64,000 nucleotides of DNA from Lobosporangium transversale (lineage: Eukaryota; Mortierellomycota; Mortierellomycetes; Mortierellales; Mortierellaceae), in the NCBI RefSeq assembly GCF_002105155.1, contig NW_019028981.1, forward strand, positions 62,001-126,000, given 5' to 3'. The notes under the pieces are model-generated. The model saw only the letters and a list, made by a program, of their open reading frames with translations. It ran no database searches and was not told the DNA's origin. Each line of letters starts with the position of its first letter. The stretch's first letter is position 1. The translations under genes were made by a program, and so were the position numbers. Below, piece by piece: positions 27,301 through 40,442 of this stretch.

Positions 27301-28551
27301 GTAAGGAGACCATCCTTATCCAATTTGCTTGCAAGTGCAGTGGGGTCAACCAATCCGAGCGTCGTTGCGGATGGAAATAAGGCCGGTACGAACTCTATAG
27401 CTTCATCCTCAGTGCTACAGCAAGCCAACACTAAGACACCTGCTTCCCCCGGAAGCTCGACCATGTTTCCCACGTCGAGAGCTAGGAAGAGCAGTTCGCC
27501 ACTAAGCTTAATGGCCACGCCGTCCAACCTGCCTTTCATGGTTCCTCCTGGCATGAACAGCAAGCAACGGAGGTCTATCAGCGCCAGTCCCCTTGCAGGA
27601 GGTAGTATTAGCGGTACTGCGGAGGCCCCAGCTATGCCACGCCGTCCATCTACAAACGCTGGTACTGATACTGTTACAGAAGCAGAGAGCCGAGGATTTT
27701 CTTCAACATCTTCAACGTCACAGATAAGACCCAGTTCATTATCAAAATCACTGCTAACGATGTCAGTTACGTCTAGTACGGGGTCGCCATCTAAACCCAC
27801 ATCAACCAGTGGTATGTTCGCCTTTGGTGCTTCCTCTCTTCAAGGACGTAGCAACATTAGCAACGGGGGCAACAATGCAACCCACAATCCGACTAGTACA
27901 GTATCCATGCTACAGACTCAAACTCGGTCCGAATCACCTGGAACCAAGCCGTTGAGCAATATCATGGAGACGATGATGATCAGGCCGTTATTTACAGATG
28001 GTTTTCTGGATGATTCAGATTGTGAGCTTGAAAATCATCTACATATCAGGGCGAAATTGAGGGGCGATCAAGAAGAGAGTGAGGAAGATAATGAGGACGA
28101 GGACGTGAGCGACAACGAAAGTAATAGCAGCAGCAATGATAATAGTGACACTAGTAATACCAATAGAGCCCACAAAGCCAGCACCGTAAATGAAGCCGAA
28201 TTTAAAGCGCAGGAGCCTTTGAATCATCAAATAGCGGGAGCAGAAGTAGGAATAGGAGGAGGAGGAGGAGGAGGAGGAGAAGCAGGAGGAGGAAGAAGTA
28301 TTCACATGGAAATTAAACGTGACATAGCCGACTCTTCACTCCCTCCTACCATTATATCTAATACAAGAAAGACAAGGAGAGCAAGAAAGTCATCGACTCC
28401 TGTCCAAAAGAATACGGTTCAAAAGGAAAAGATGGTGACCCTTAGTCAATTACTGACGAATGTAGTGATTCTGGAAGAAGTGGTCAAAGAAGTTGTTGCG
28501 ATTGCACAGGTGCGTAGAGCCATAGGTCTAGACAAAGTACGCTTTCTATAG
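24395..28551 (+). CDS. FHIP2/FAM160B-type protein (FTS-Hook-interacting protein family)
   Basis: FHIP proteins form the FHF complex with FTS and Hook and link dynein to Rab-marked endosomes. Two exons, 24395-24514 and 24580-28551, give 1363 aa. N-terminal residues FNECWLRVQ, then GVCMEYLLKNDCLTKL, and HNAVHRPIVKLLRTC match the FAM160B N-terminal fold. FARTGLLFLMELATGSLGEY follows, then GFCSGYDAYLRDAEGALW, and LLPSEPLLQILLGILSHFF. The C-terminal MVTLSQLLTNVVILEEVVKE corresponds to the conserved family end. It is nearly twice the animal length because about 450 low-complexity residues (Ser/Thr-rich, then acidic, then poly-Gly) are inserted before the last block. The intron acceptor (AAAAG|GT) was chosen by phase; a nearer TTTCAG exists but leads to stops or needs another intron. 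Confidence 0.86.
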
Positions 28552-29600
28552 ACCAAACAAATATATATAAATATATATAAAATTGCTGAGCAAAAAAAAG
28601 GAACGCGAACGCTTTTGCAAGGGCATTTGTATTTGCTCTGATCCTTCTCCTTGCTGTGCTTGCAATGTTTGCTATGTTTGCTCTGTTATTTACTTGCGGT
28701 CCAAGGTCTTTGGACCCATGGAGTCCATGCTCTCCAATGCTCCAAACCTCATATTCATGTTGTATTATCGAAAAATATGTCAACTGACATTGTTCTGCCT
28801 TTTTTTTTTTTTTTTTTTTTTTTGGTTCCTTTTTTTCCCTCCCCCATTTTTAGAATGTTTTTTTTTTGAAAAGGAGGAGAAAGGAGATCAGATTGTTAAG
28901 AGGTCCCAAAAGAAAAACATTTTTAATGTCAATTTCAATCAATCAAAATGAATAATAAAATAAATAAAAAAAAGTAAAAAAAAAAAAATAATGTATATTA
29001 TAAATGCCGTTTTTTTTTTTTTTTTTTTTTTTTTCTTGCTTGTCTCGTCAGGGATGGAGTTATGCATTTGCAAAAATGGATAAATTCATTTAAACAAAGA
29101 GGCAATGCACCAATAAATGTATCTTCACAATGTTTAAGAATATTCAGAATAAACCTTGACGATAATTTAAACAAATAAGATGAAAGGAGAGTGGATGTTA
29201 CTAAAAAGCTTTTATTTTTTAAAGTTGGGGGGTTATCGAATTGGACGGGACCTGGGCTTATTATGTCTTCATTTGTTTTCTTTTTTCTTTTTATTTCTTA
29301 ATAAAGTAGGAAAAAAGTAATTTTTTTTTTTTTTTTTAGAATGAATATGATTGTTACTATTTGAAGAAATAATGCTACAGAGGCGGAGGCTGGCGTTGGA
29401 TTACAAGAATGAATGAATATTAATCATTATAATAATTAACAATAATAAAATGATGTTCATAAAAATAATAAAAATGAGTGTTCACAAATATGCTTTAACA
29501 AAAAGGGATAGAAAGACTAATAGGATAGGAGATGGAGAAACGAGAAACGAAAAAGAGGGGGGATCAAGAAAAAGAGCGCATGGGTTACATTTGGCAACAT
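28552..29600. other. convergent 3' spacer
   Basis: 3' ends of the FHIP2 gene (plus) and the Zn2Cys6 gene (minus) face each other across about 1 kb of AT-rich DNA with T-runs at about 28801-28823, 29010-29034 and 29320-29338. No coding signal was found. Confidence 0.6.
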
Positions 29601-31340
29601 TTATGCACGTCTTTGTTGTTGCTGTTGTTGTTGCTGCTGCTGCTGCTGCTTTTTCCGCAAGTTAAGCATGGCTTGCTGTTTTTGAAATTGCTCTTGTAAT
29701 TCATGCTGGCGTTGCTGTACGCGTTGCAGCTCTGCCTGTGTTTCTTGTAGTAATGCGTTCATCACAAGAGGGTCTTCTTGATCCGCTTCTACTGTTGTAA
29801 TGGTCGATCCCGATGATGTGCCATCAGATGTTACTGTGGCCGCTTCAGACATCATCATTGCATTACTTTCGCTGCTGTTGCTGCTGCTCTTGTTGCTACC
29901 CATCTCATCCAGAGGCTCTTGCTTAATTCTGCTCTGGTGCATCATCTGCAGATCAAAGTACTGATGCTGCAACTGGAATCCACAAGATTCGAGCTCTACA
30001 CCTAATGATGATGCAGGTCGTGGTGGTGGGGGACTGTACCTGAGTGGTCCAGAATTAGCTCCAACCATTAGGTTATGCGCCATATCAGAGCTTGTCAACG
30101 GCTGTTGGACTAGCTCATGACCCACTGGTGCACCGGCGCCTGTCATTGCGGATGTCCACGATACTTGAACACCCGGATTTGGAGCTGAGAATCCAGAAGA
30201 TGCCATCGTGTGGTTCGTCGAGTATGGATGATGGTGCCGAGCTGGTAAGGAAGGTCTCCTCATCAGACGGATAGCACGATGCTCAACCGCCGCTGGAGAT
30301 GTAGGAGAGCTTCGCGTGAGGAGGTATGGGTGATGCTGATGATGCTGAAACTGATGCAGCTGCGACATCGGGACTGGAGACCTTGCTTGATGCGGCATTG
30401 ACGTGACTCTTGAACGTACATAAGGGTGAGCTTGTTGTAGACGCTGCTGAGATTGTGAAGGTTGCTCGTAGAACTGTTGTTGATAATGAAGCTGTTGCTG
30501 CTGTTGCTGTTGTTGCTGTTGTTGCTGTTGTTGCTGTTGCATTTTAGCCAAAAAAATAGCCTCTGCGGCAGCTTTACTGCCACCCTTGGGTCGACCCCTT
30601 GGCTTTGGGATCGCATCTCGGCAAGTCAATGCTTTGGATGGATGCTTAAGACAGTTCTGGCAAGGTCGTCCAGCATCACATTTAATGTGGGACCGCTTGC
30701 AGCTTGCGCATGCAATAACAGGTGTCACCATCATGGTCATTGTTTCATCAAAGTCTGCGGAAACAGGAGAAGACGCGGTAGAGGAGTTTGTGGAAGGCGA
30801 AGGTGCGTTGGAAGATGGAGAAAGCGCAGTCGTTGTTGTCGCGGGCACGAACATTCGGAGATTCGAAAGCTCTTGAGCGCCACTACCTTGCTGCTGTATA
30901 CGCGTCAAACCATTCGGAAACGTTACTGTGTTCGATGACAGGTTTGTCTCGAACTGGAACAGAGGAGCTGATGAAGGCACCACTGATGGTATTGTGGTCA
31001 TACTTGTGAATAAATCAAAGTCTGGATGGAAGGGCCGCTGAGCTTGAGATGGGAATTGAAAGTGGTGAAGTTGCTGCTGTTGTTGATGATGGAAATAAAG
31101 CGGATTGGGATTTGGGGTACACATTGATGTAATGTTTAATCCTCCAGCGGGTGCAGAGGAAAATGCGATTGAGTATGCGGTAGATTCGTCTGCAGTAGAC
31201 GAAGTTGTTTGGTAGAGATGGTTGGATGGATGCATGGGCTGTGTCTGCTCGAGATGTGAATGTATGTTATCGAGACTAGGATCTATCGTTGTATTACTTC
31301 CCAGACTATAATATGAACTTTCGGAAGAGGTATTTGCCAT
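29601..31340 (-). CDS. Zn2Cys6-like transcription factor with AT-hook and polyQ tracts
   Basis: A single exon of 579 aa. Cysteines at 211, 214, 221, 227, 230 and 240 (CASCKRSHIKC then DAGRPCQNC, LKHPSKALTC) fit the fungal binuclear zinc cluster pattern CX2CX6CX5CX2CX9C with the usual basic residues. PKPRGRPKGG right after it (about 246-254) is an AT-hook core (GRP). Gln runs follow (about 270-285) and the C-terminus ends with KKQQQ...RRA. The rest is Ser/Pro/Gln/His-rich and likely an activation region. No fungal-specific middle homology region was seen. A DNA-binding regulator is near certain; its targets are unknown. Confidence 0.85.
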   Translation of the reverse strand: MANTSSESSYYSLGSNTTIDPSLDNIHSHLEQTQPMHPSNHLYQTTSSTADESTAYSIAFSSAPAGGLNITSMCTPNPNPLYFHHQQQQQLHHFQFPSQAQRPFHPDFDLFTSMTTIPSVVPSSAPLFQFETNLSSNTVTFPNGLTRIQQQGSGAQELSNLRMFVPATTTTALSPSSNAPSPSTNSSTASSPVSADFDETMTMMVTPVIACASCKRSHIKCDAGRPCQNCLKHPSKALTCRDAIPKPRGRPKGGSKAAAEAIFLAKMQQQQQQQQQQQQQQQQLHYQQQFYEQPSQSQQRLQQAHPYVRSRVTSMPHQARSPVPMSQLHQFQHHQHHPYLLTRSSPTSPAAVEHRAIRLMRRPSLPARHHHPYSTNHTMASSGFSAPNPGVQVSWTSAMTGAGAPVGHELVQQPLTSSDMAHNLMVGANSGPLRYSPPPPRPASSLGVELESCGFQLQHQYFDLQMMHQSRIKQEPLDEMGSNKSSSNSSESNAMMMSEAATVTSDGTSSGSTITTVEADQEDPLVMNALLQETQAELQRVQQRQHELQEQFQKQQAMLNLRKKQQQQQQQQQQQQRRA

Positions 31341-33150
31341 GAAGAGAGGAAAGTGGCGAAGGTGGCGAAGAGGGAGAGAATATGGAAATAAGTGGCGATA
31401 TTAGTTATGATTGGTCGGTTTCTTGACGGCAACGTTGATTAAAGCCGTTGTTCTGGTGATGAAAAGAAAAGACAAAGAAAAAAAAAAAAGTCAGAACGAA
31501 GCAATTTATAGGTTACGTGCAATAAGAAAAGGTTTTTGGTTGACAAATGCCAAGAGGTTAAGGAGAATATAAATATAAACATAAACAGCTGCATCGATCA
31601 AATGTGATGACAAAATAGGATCAACCAATGTATTCCAACATACCAAAATTTTGTTTCTATTAACCTGGGGTATCGAAGCAAATTTACAAGTTTTACTTGG
31701 TCTGGAACGATTGAGTGGCAAGAGATGAAAAGACAAGGACAGGACGTGCTCTTTTTGGATTGTTTGGCAATTGGATGTTTGGACAATAAGGAAACAGGGA
31801 GGAGAGGGGGAAGTGCTGCAAGCTAAAAGGATTAACACAACACAGGATTCTGTTAGATGAGACTAGAAAAACCTTCTCGGTTCCTAATTAACACCCAGAG
31901 AGAAAAAAAAAGGTGATCTACACAGAAAAGGAAAACAAAGGGATTGGAAAAGGAGGAGAGAAAAATCAAGGGTCAAGGGGTCATGAGCAGAACGTTATTA
32001 TTTTATTTATGCTGGTAAAATCCAATCGTTTGTACTGAGGGGAGAGAGAGGACAATAAGGATCAAAATACACACCTTGAAGGGAATAAAGAAGAAAAAGA
32101 GCAATATATAAAAGAAAGAGTCAGCCCAAGAGCTGTGGAGGGGCAGGTCAGAATGTACAGGGGAAGGAATGATGTGTATTGAAGTCCAAGTGGGTGTTAC
32201 AAATAAGTAAGAAGTTGTATAAGTAAAAAATGTAAGGGATAGATATATAGAGGGAGCAATGTAATAGAGGAAAGGGACTAAACTACTATTAAAAAAAAAA
32301 TGTATAATTTGAAGATGTAAGACGGGCGATGCTATAAGCAAGAAGAGAAGAAGAGAAGAAGAGAAGAGAAGGAGAGAGAAGAAGGAATCTCTTATTTGTT
32401 GGGAAAGTAGGAAAGAGGGGAATGATGAGGTGCTTTTTATATGTGCCGCCATTTTTCCTCGAATGTTTTTTGCCATTGTTGCCATCTAAGCTATTTGGCG
32501 GAGCATGCATGCCACTGTTTACTTTCAAATTATTTAAGAATTCAATCGACTTGTTTACTCTATTTAATTGGACTAACTGACTCACTTTGTTTTATTTATT
32601 TACTTCTTAAAAAAGGACGAATAGATTACGCCTAGTTCTTAGTTCTATTGAATAGAAACTAAATATCGAAAAGAATGAACATATAAAATAAACAAATAAA
32701 TATTTTTTTCCCGCGTAATTTGTAAATATAACCAACACATAATCGCTGTATGACGGCAATGGTCGCATCCATCTGGACTACAAGTGAAGTGAATATATTG
32801 TAATCAGTCAGTCAAAACAATCACACAAACACATAAACAACAATAACAAGAAACAAGGCATAAGCACCAAACCCTAAAAAAAAAAAAAAAAGCGGCAAAA
32901 ATAAAACAAAATAAAAGAGACAGACACCATATTTTTGAAAAAACGTGCGATGATCATGAAGAAAGTGTAAAGTGTATAGAATATTGGTCGAAAAAAAAAA
33001 ATGAGGAAAAGGCACTGAGGTCGCTCGCAGTACAGGGCTTATGTTTGTTTGCGCAGGGTAACTCTTATAAACATCAACTTTACTCCTAATTAAATAGTTA
33101 TTTGAGTTACTAGACCTTGTTTTCGGTTGGTTGAAGACGGTTCGTACTCC
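31341..33150. other. upstream region of the Zn2Cys6 gene
   Basis: AT- and purine-rich sequence with GA-rich strips (around 32340-32380) and several A-runs. The minus-strand open frames at 31506-31838 and 32003-32485 are Phe/Ser/Leu/Ile low-complexity translations of that bias. No gene is supported; this probably includes a long 5' UTR and promoter of the regulator. Confidence 0.5.
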
Positions 33151-34788
33151 TTATTTTTTTTTTAACAATAACCAGGCCAGTAATGGCCATTGGAGAGATT
33201 TATCTAGCCTCTTTCCCGATCGCCAGGCTCTCTCTATACCTCCCAGTCTCTCTGTGTTACAAGCTCACAAGTCTGTTGAGCCTATCGAAACTTGTGAGTG
33301 AATAAAGAAAGAATCCACGTAATCGGGGCCTCCCTCTCCTCGACACAGCGCATAATAAATGTGGGCTCTATCAAGCTAAAGACTGTCTAGCAAGATTACA
33401 GTGGAGAAGGAAGGGAGGAGAGGTAATGATGAAAATTCAGAAAAAAAGAAAAAATAATGTTCAGCGGGATGGATAGAACATCATTCTTTTTCTTAATTGC
33501 ATTTACGGTAGAAATATATTGCAACAAAGAAGGGGTCACACATGTTCAAAATTATGGTATTCTGCAGGCGGGAAAAAATGACATTTGCATTATGCTTTGG
33601 TCTTGACTTTGAAGGAGCAGGCTTTCTCTAACACAGCAACACACATTCGAAAAAAATGATTGCAAATAAAGGAAATAGAGTGTCTCTATCTTTCTGATGA
33701 GACGCTAGTACACCCCGTATACAATAACCATTGTTAAGAGAGCGAAGAGAGAGTGTGTAAAAAGAAGAGGAATGGGGAGAGAGAAAAGTGCGCATTATTT
33801 ATTACACTATCCATTACTGTCCTAATCTTGTCGATAATGTTTTGTCTAAAAAAGACATCCTATCCCATCCGCCTACCATGGATAACATGGGCGCCAGCTT
33901 TTTTCTCCTATCATTGACTTAGAGTTTATCTCGTGGTCCTGAAAAGAAGATTTTTTTTTCTTGGGCGTTAGAGTGTCGCCCATGCTTTGTCCAAACATGA
34001 TGACTTTTCCCGCGCTTTTTTATGCAATGCTTAGTTTGCTTTATTAATATTAGCACTACCCTATCCTGAGGAGGAGGAAGGGACGAGAGAAACCCACACA
34101 CAGCAAAAAGCAAGAGAGAAGCGAAGGAGGGAAGATGACGATGACGATAAGCATGAATTTTTTTTTGCATTGTCTCAATTCTCATCCCTGAGCTTTTCCT
34201 TCTTTCCTTCGCTCCCTAACCCCCCAACCCCAACTCCTCAGTCATACGATAGTAAAGTATCACAATATTATAGTGACATGATGCTCAGAGTTCCATTGGC
34301 CATACCTTTGGTCACTAATGACCCCCTCACATTTCAGCCTCTTACTTTTTATTGAAAACATTTAGTGATAAATGTGAATATGGCGTCGGTCTTTTGCCAC
34401 TCACGGAATCAGCCCATTGTATTAAGTGGAAAACTCCCAGTTTTTGCTTCGTCGCAAGACTGCTTTTATTGTTATTATAATCATTAGGGAGCCGACATTT
34501 TATTTTTTAGGCTTACTCACTGACCACTCGTCTGGATGGATCTTTTGACCAATAACCATTCAGATATGCTGGTTACCCACGAATTTGGTCCTTGGTCTGA
34601 GCGTGTTTACGTTTCTGTCTTTTTAAATATTATTGAATGAGTCAAAATAAAATTGAGACATTCAAACAACGTGTTAGTAAGAAGACCTCAAAGAGAATGA
34701 AAATAAGGGCGGGAAAAACACGAGGGTTATATTTGTTGTTATTTTTCTTTCGACAGAGAAGGAACAGGGAGGAAAGGGGATTTGAAAC

Positions 34789-34821
<33 letters not shown>

Positions 34822-37800
34822 AACAAACATTCAAACATCAACACCGCCAGCAAAACAAAAATGGTGAGAAGCAACGACAAAACAGACAAAAAAAAAATCG
34901 CTCTCGGCTCTCAACAATATCACTCACAAACAACTGCCTCATTTGGTTCGATTTCGCAAGAGGATTAGGATAGGAATGTTTGTTGATGGTCTTTCTTGGT
35001 TACACGCACTCTCAAAAAAAAATGGCGGGAAAAAAAAAAAAAAAAAAGACACATCCAAACAAACAATATAAAAAAGAAAGATAATAGAATAACAAGGTTT
35101 ATGAATTGAATCCTAGTACCGCAAAAAAGATCAAAAGAAATAGATACACATGTTTATCGACTCACTAGAATAAAGCTTACGTGGATAGAGGTCATTCACC
35201 CCATCCTTTAAGAGAGGGTCATACCTTGTCAATAGATCTAGTCATTCAATGTCTCTCTCAGTTTTCCCGCCATTTTTTTTTCCATCTTTGTCTAGAACAA
35301 AAAAGTAAAAATCGACTGATACTAATTATTTAAGGAAACAAGGGTATCGGGAAATGCAAGAGTGGGCGTCTTTTTTTACACTGCGGAAAAAGATAAGGGC
35401 AATGGTCACCATGTCTACTCTACAGAGTGTGTACCATATTCAATTTTCTCTTATCTCCGGGCTTTCTTCTTTTTTTGTGCCCTTCTCACCTAGTATATCT
35501 AACCTCTTCCCTCTCACAGCCATGCAACGACCTTACTTATTTTGTTTTTTAACAGAAGATCCTAATGCGGTGCCTGAAACTGCGAATGAGTGATACTTGG
35601 CCTAGTGAATTCTTTGTGTCTTCTCCTTTAGCGATCTTGAGGGTCATCAGCTTCTTTAGCCTCTAAAGCGTAATATGTTGTTGAAAAGGTCACCTGGTCT
35701 GATATGTAATGTTATATTTTTAGCAATACCGATGACATTCACCCTCATGGTCTACGGGGTATGGGTTTGTGCCATTTAAGGTCAAGCGAAAGGGCGAAGT
35801 AAGCTTATTGGATGACTAATGAGGCTCTACCAAAAACTATCGGTTCATCCTTCCTTCTGATACTTTCATGGATATGAAGCAAAGCTACCAATGTGTACAA
35901 TTTACAAGTACATTGATTAGAATACATTGATTGGAATGCGCCGCCAGAATAAAAGAATGCGTGGAGCGAAAAGGAAAAAGGGTATCTGAACGCAAAATAG
36001 ATCATCCCCAGTCCAAACCCTTTCGTCCGAACGAGTAAACGGGCTCTTGACGCGGGAGGAAAAAGAAAAGAGCAACGCGAATACTTTCTAGTCTTAAATG
36101 CCGTGCTTCTTCTAGTTTAACCATGGTCTCAGCTTGACCAGTTTTGTTCAGGAACATTTAAAAAAAAACGTAAGAGCGCGAGTCATAAAGAGGCTCTCGG
36201 TGTGCTATCTAATTCTTGATGTTTATTGTTGTTGATAATATTGGGTTGGCGCACATATGACATTGTAAGGATAGAAGATAAAATAAAGTGAAATGAGTCG
36301 AATAATACATTCGCATTTGAGGCGCAGGCAAACGAGAGGCAAGATCAATGGTGACAAACCCGTTTTGATTTGCCATGTTCTCGTGCAATTTACAAGGCTA
36401 GCAACACATTCATGTGGGACCATTGAGGGAAAAACCAGACCACTGAGGACTATGGGATGAAGCTGAGAAGAGAAAGTAGAAGAAAAATGTGTGAACAGTA
36501 AATACGCATGCATACACGCAATGCTGGCCAGTCTGTTAAAAATACATGCAATATGTATACAATCATTGCCTCATCCGTTGCATTGCGTTGCGGTCAGCAG
36601 GCTGGAAAGCTAAAAAGGCAGCTCATTGGTGTGATCGTTTTGTTATTGAGCTATTCTTATTCTTTTTTTTTCTTTCGTTCTAATTACATGTATACACCAT
36701 GTATATAATATAACTATTTGTGGTCTTCTTCCCGCTTCCTTTCACTCCCTGACTTATTTCTTCATGGAGATCATATTTACATTGAGTATTCATATTCCGG
36801 TCTATTTATTCTATTGATTTTTTTTTTTCTGTGGTGATGTATGGCATGCATGGTGATGCCGTAATGTTTGCATGCAATATGTCTATAAATTTTTATTTAT
36901 TTGTAATAAGAAATAAATACATCGATAATTCAATTTCAAAAACATGTTTATAGATGTACACTTGTGTCAGGTCCACTTGTCCTACCCTACACCATGCACA
37001 ATCATTGGTCTGGCCGGTAACAAGGTCAAATGAACAATCCTGTAACCGTCATAGTAAATATTTAACAACAGAACCACAACAATAGCAATGACAATAACAA
37101 TAACAAAAAAAAGCGCGGGAAATTCATGGAACCATAGAAAACCTGGTTACCCAGGCCATCCTTATCCTGTCAAAAGGTAATACGGGCACGTGCGGTTTTT
37201 AGATTGACTCATTGCAACAGGAAAACTATGGGCCAACAGCGGTAAGTCATGAAGAGCATTTGGTTTTGGTTGCTGTTGTTAATTTCCTCTCCTCTTTTTT
37301 AACATACTCCTCTGTCCCTTGGAATGAAATAGTGTTGCAGTGTCTTTTATTTTGAGCAATGCTTTCAAACCCGCTTCCTCATCCTTCCTCACCCCTACCT
37401 CTAATCTTTTATTCTTTTATCCTTCATCCTCCTTCTCTCTTATTGTTTGTAAGTGAGCCCTACCCTATGGTTTCACCTAGGACCAAGGCAAATAGGAAAA
37501 GAAAGTGCATGACCATCAATGTCAGCGAACCTTCTCTTGCATGATAGCATTAATGCATGCTTACTCTTTGCTGTTGATGCTTTCTAAAAGCCTATTTTAT
37601 TGCATTTACATTTGCATATATTTTTTTACCATGGCTTCCCGCGACTGCTGAGCATTTTTTCAATCAACTATTACCGTCATGAACCATCATTCATGTGCGC
37701 ATAATAATGCTGGGATCCTCTTTTTGTCCTTTAAAGCCAAAAAATTGACGCCAAGATTGATATCGTTTCATGATAGATAATCTCTTCGTCGTGTACCGCA

Positions 37801-40442
37801 AGCACTCAAGCACTAAATTACCAACCTTACACTACACCACATTTTGCCCCATTTTATCAGATGACTTGTTTTATCGTCCGTCCTAGAAACATTCATGCGC
37901 GAACATTGAGAAACGTTTTATTTTTATTTACGCCCATTTATTTCTTCGTGCGCATTCTAAATAATGCTACTCATTGAACCATCCATAACCATCAATCAAC
38001 ACCTTTTTTTTTAGAAGTAAATAATGTTTACCATGATTGGTCTTTCTTCCCGTAGGCAAGGCCTCAGCATTTATATAAATATACAACCCCAACAGGGGCC
38101 TTCAAGGACCCGGCCCTCAGCCTATACCTTTGCATTATGCAGGAAGTGCCTGTAAGCCTAATTACCATCACCCCTGAAATGGATAATTGGTCTATGAATA
38201 ATGGATATACTGTCAATGCTTTCTTACAGACTCAGTATTTACCTTGGTGACAACTCTACGGAGAGTTGACTAAATGGGCCTTTTAATGGATCGTGCATCT
38301 CTCTTATTAACTCTTAACCCGATGCCGCCCACTCCTCTTTATCTCTTCCTCTTCACTCACCACTGCTACTGTTGCTACCATTATCACTGGTGTTCTGAAT
38401 TGATCTCTTCATATCATCTGTGACTTTACCGAATCTTCGTCCATATGGCTACATGCGGTGATAATTTAATCCTGCTGGCCCATTAAAGCACTGAAATAGT
38501 ACTTTTTCAACACCATAGTCATCCTAGTAGAGCTCCATTGCATTGCTTGTTAAGAAAAAGAAAAAGAAAAGTCCCCATCCCCGGAATGGCAATTATATTT
38601 GATCGTCATTCTTTGAAACGCCACCAATCTGCACGGCCCCTTCAAAAGCGTCTGTGCGTTCGTAAGACTAACACCAAGTAGGTGCCACCAACCTTAATGC
38701 GCAGCAGCAATATTTTTTTTTACTGTTGTCGATTAGAACGTTATAAGAAAAATAACTACAATGTTTAATATCCCGGGTAGGCATTAGCAGAGAGTATTTT
38801 AGAAGAAGAAAAAGGACTGAGTTGAATTACTCAATTGACATCTATTGGTTGAGGGAAAAGTCGGTGGTGTTCTGTCAGCACAGAATCTCCCATTGCTTGA
38901 TGAGCTTCCTCAAGGCCCCGCTTGATCAAGAGACCGTTCAACAAAAGCCAGTTATGGGCACAATCTTCAGAAATATGCTATTTCGACGCTATAAGTTTAT
39001 GCTTTGTCTATAAAAAGCTCCAAGGGTGGGTGTGACATTTCAATGCCTCCAATAAGAATGAGGCGTAGAGGATATATCCTAATAACGTTAAAGATCGAGT
39101 TTTTTAATAGGTATGCATTGCGAATCCATGAATAATCCCTCCTACGAAAGATTCAAGCCCAGGGTGTCACCTAGCTTGGGCAGTGTACTGAAACAGACGC
39201 TTCCTCCTGCATAGTGTGTGTCAGTAATTAAAAATTGTACAGTATTTATAAAAATGAATTTTCATTAGTTTGCATCAATAATGACAAATGCCAGTCTCAG
39301 CCATGGCTCTTATTTTGTCTGACAAGACATTGAAGCTCTCAAGCTTTGCTTATGGAAACATCAGCATACGCGCCCTAGAATTTTTTTAACCCAGCCTCAT
39401 GTTATGTAATAAGATCCTGGTATGCGATAATGGTCTCGTTCATGGCTATGGAATATGTATTTTCAGGTAAAAATCTACAAGTTATATTTACAAACAATCA
39501 TGAGCATAACTGCAAGATGAAAAACCCTTCTTGTCTCGATCAATTTTTTGTCTATTGGGCTCTCATGCCCATTTTTTGGTTTCGATCACCTCTTTGGTTT
39601 TTTTTTTTGCTTGCTGACGCCATGATGCTGTTGTGTACATATGCTTCACTTGACTCTTATGCGTGTCCAGAAAAATGAACAGTAAATCCGCCACCATGGA
39701 TCACAACAGCAATATCACAGCCCTTTCCAGAAAATATATGAAGCCATAGTCGCCTCGAGATTTTTTTTGCTCTGGAACAATGTTGCATAAGCTGACCCTG
39801 GAATGGAATCCAAATTCCTTACCAAATGAGCCGTCCCCACCCTCAAACCGGCTGGAAATGTAAAAAGCGAGCAGCAGCGACACCCATAAAAGCACGGGAT
39901 TACTACGAAGAATACAGTCCCTGTCATCTTAGTCGCGTTAAGACAGCTTTAAAGTCATTTTCTAGTCATATAAAACCATGTGTATTGATCATCCTTGCCA
40001 TTTATAAACAAAAATAGTGTTTAAAAAGTTAGAAACTGAGACATTAGCAAAGAAAGGAGAGATATAAGCAATGTGAAGAGAAGATGATAACCTGCACCAA
40101 TTGACATAATGGATACACGGCGGCTAGAAGCTTTTTTTTTGTCTGCTATGCCTATGGCTATCAGGAATAGTTAATCGGACAGTTGGTTAGCATGGTTTTC
40201 TAAATAGCTTCAAAGAAACCCTTTGTTTTTTTATAACCCATTTCCAGTTCTAATGCTAAAGCTATAACGCAAGAGGCTATATCTTCCTGCCTAACACTGT
40301 GATGTTCGATGGGAACTAATTGAAAAGTGGAGACTAGGAAAAGCGAAGCAGCAAATGTAGAGAGGGCGGATGAGAAGGAAATGCGACGCTTAGGCACAAT
40401 AGCAACATCCCTGGTTATGTTTAAAACTACTATTATCGCCAA
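33151..40442. other. long gene-poor stretch
   Basis: No open frame here exceeds about 96 codons and none shows domain signal or linked exons. Sequence is mixed-composition, AT-rich, with purine tracts and short A/T runs. Two short perfect hairpins were noted (33264-33298 and 38251-38268). A good-context ATG at 39697 opens only 18 codons. There is no tRNA or rRNA. Non-coding transcripts cannot be excluded. Confidence 0.5.
33264..33298 (+). other. 9-bp perfect hairpin in gene-poor region
   Basis: CTCACAAGT (33264-33272) pairs exactly with ACTTGTGAG (33290-33298) across a 17-nt loop. It stands in a stretch less AT-biased than its surroundings. It could be part of a structured transcript or chance. 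Confidence 0.35.

Noticed and set aside
27183-27800. 205-codon minus-strand ORF inside FHIP2
   Set aside because: Antisense shadow of the Ser-rich insert; no start context or domain.
39697-39753. Strong Kozak-like GCCACCATGG
   Set aside because: Opens only 18 codons before a stop and no splice donor gives a sensible continuation.
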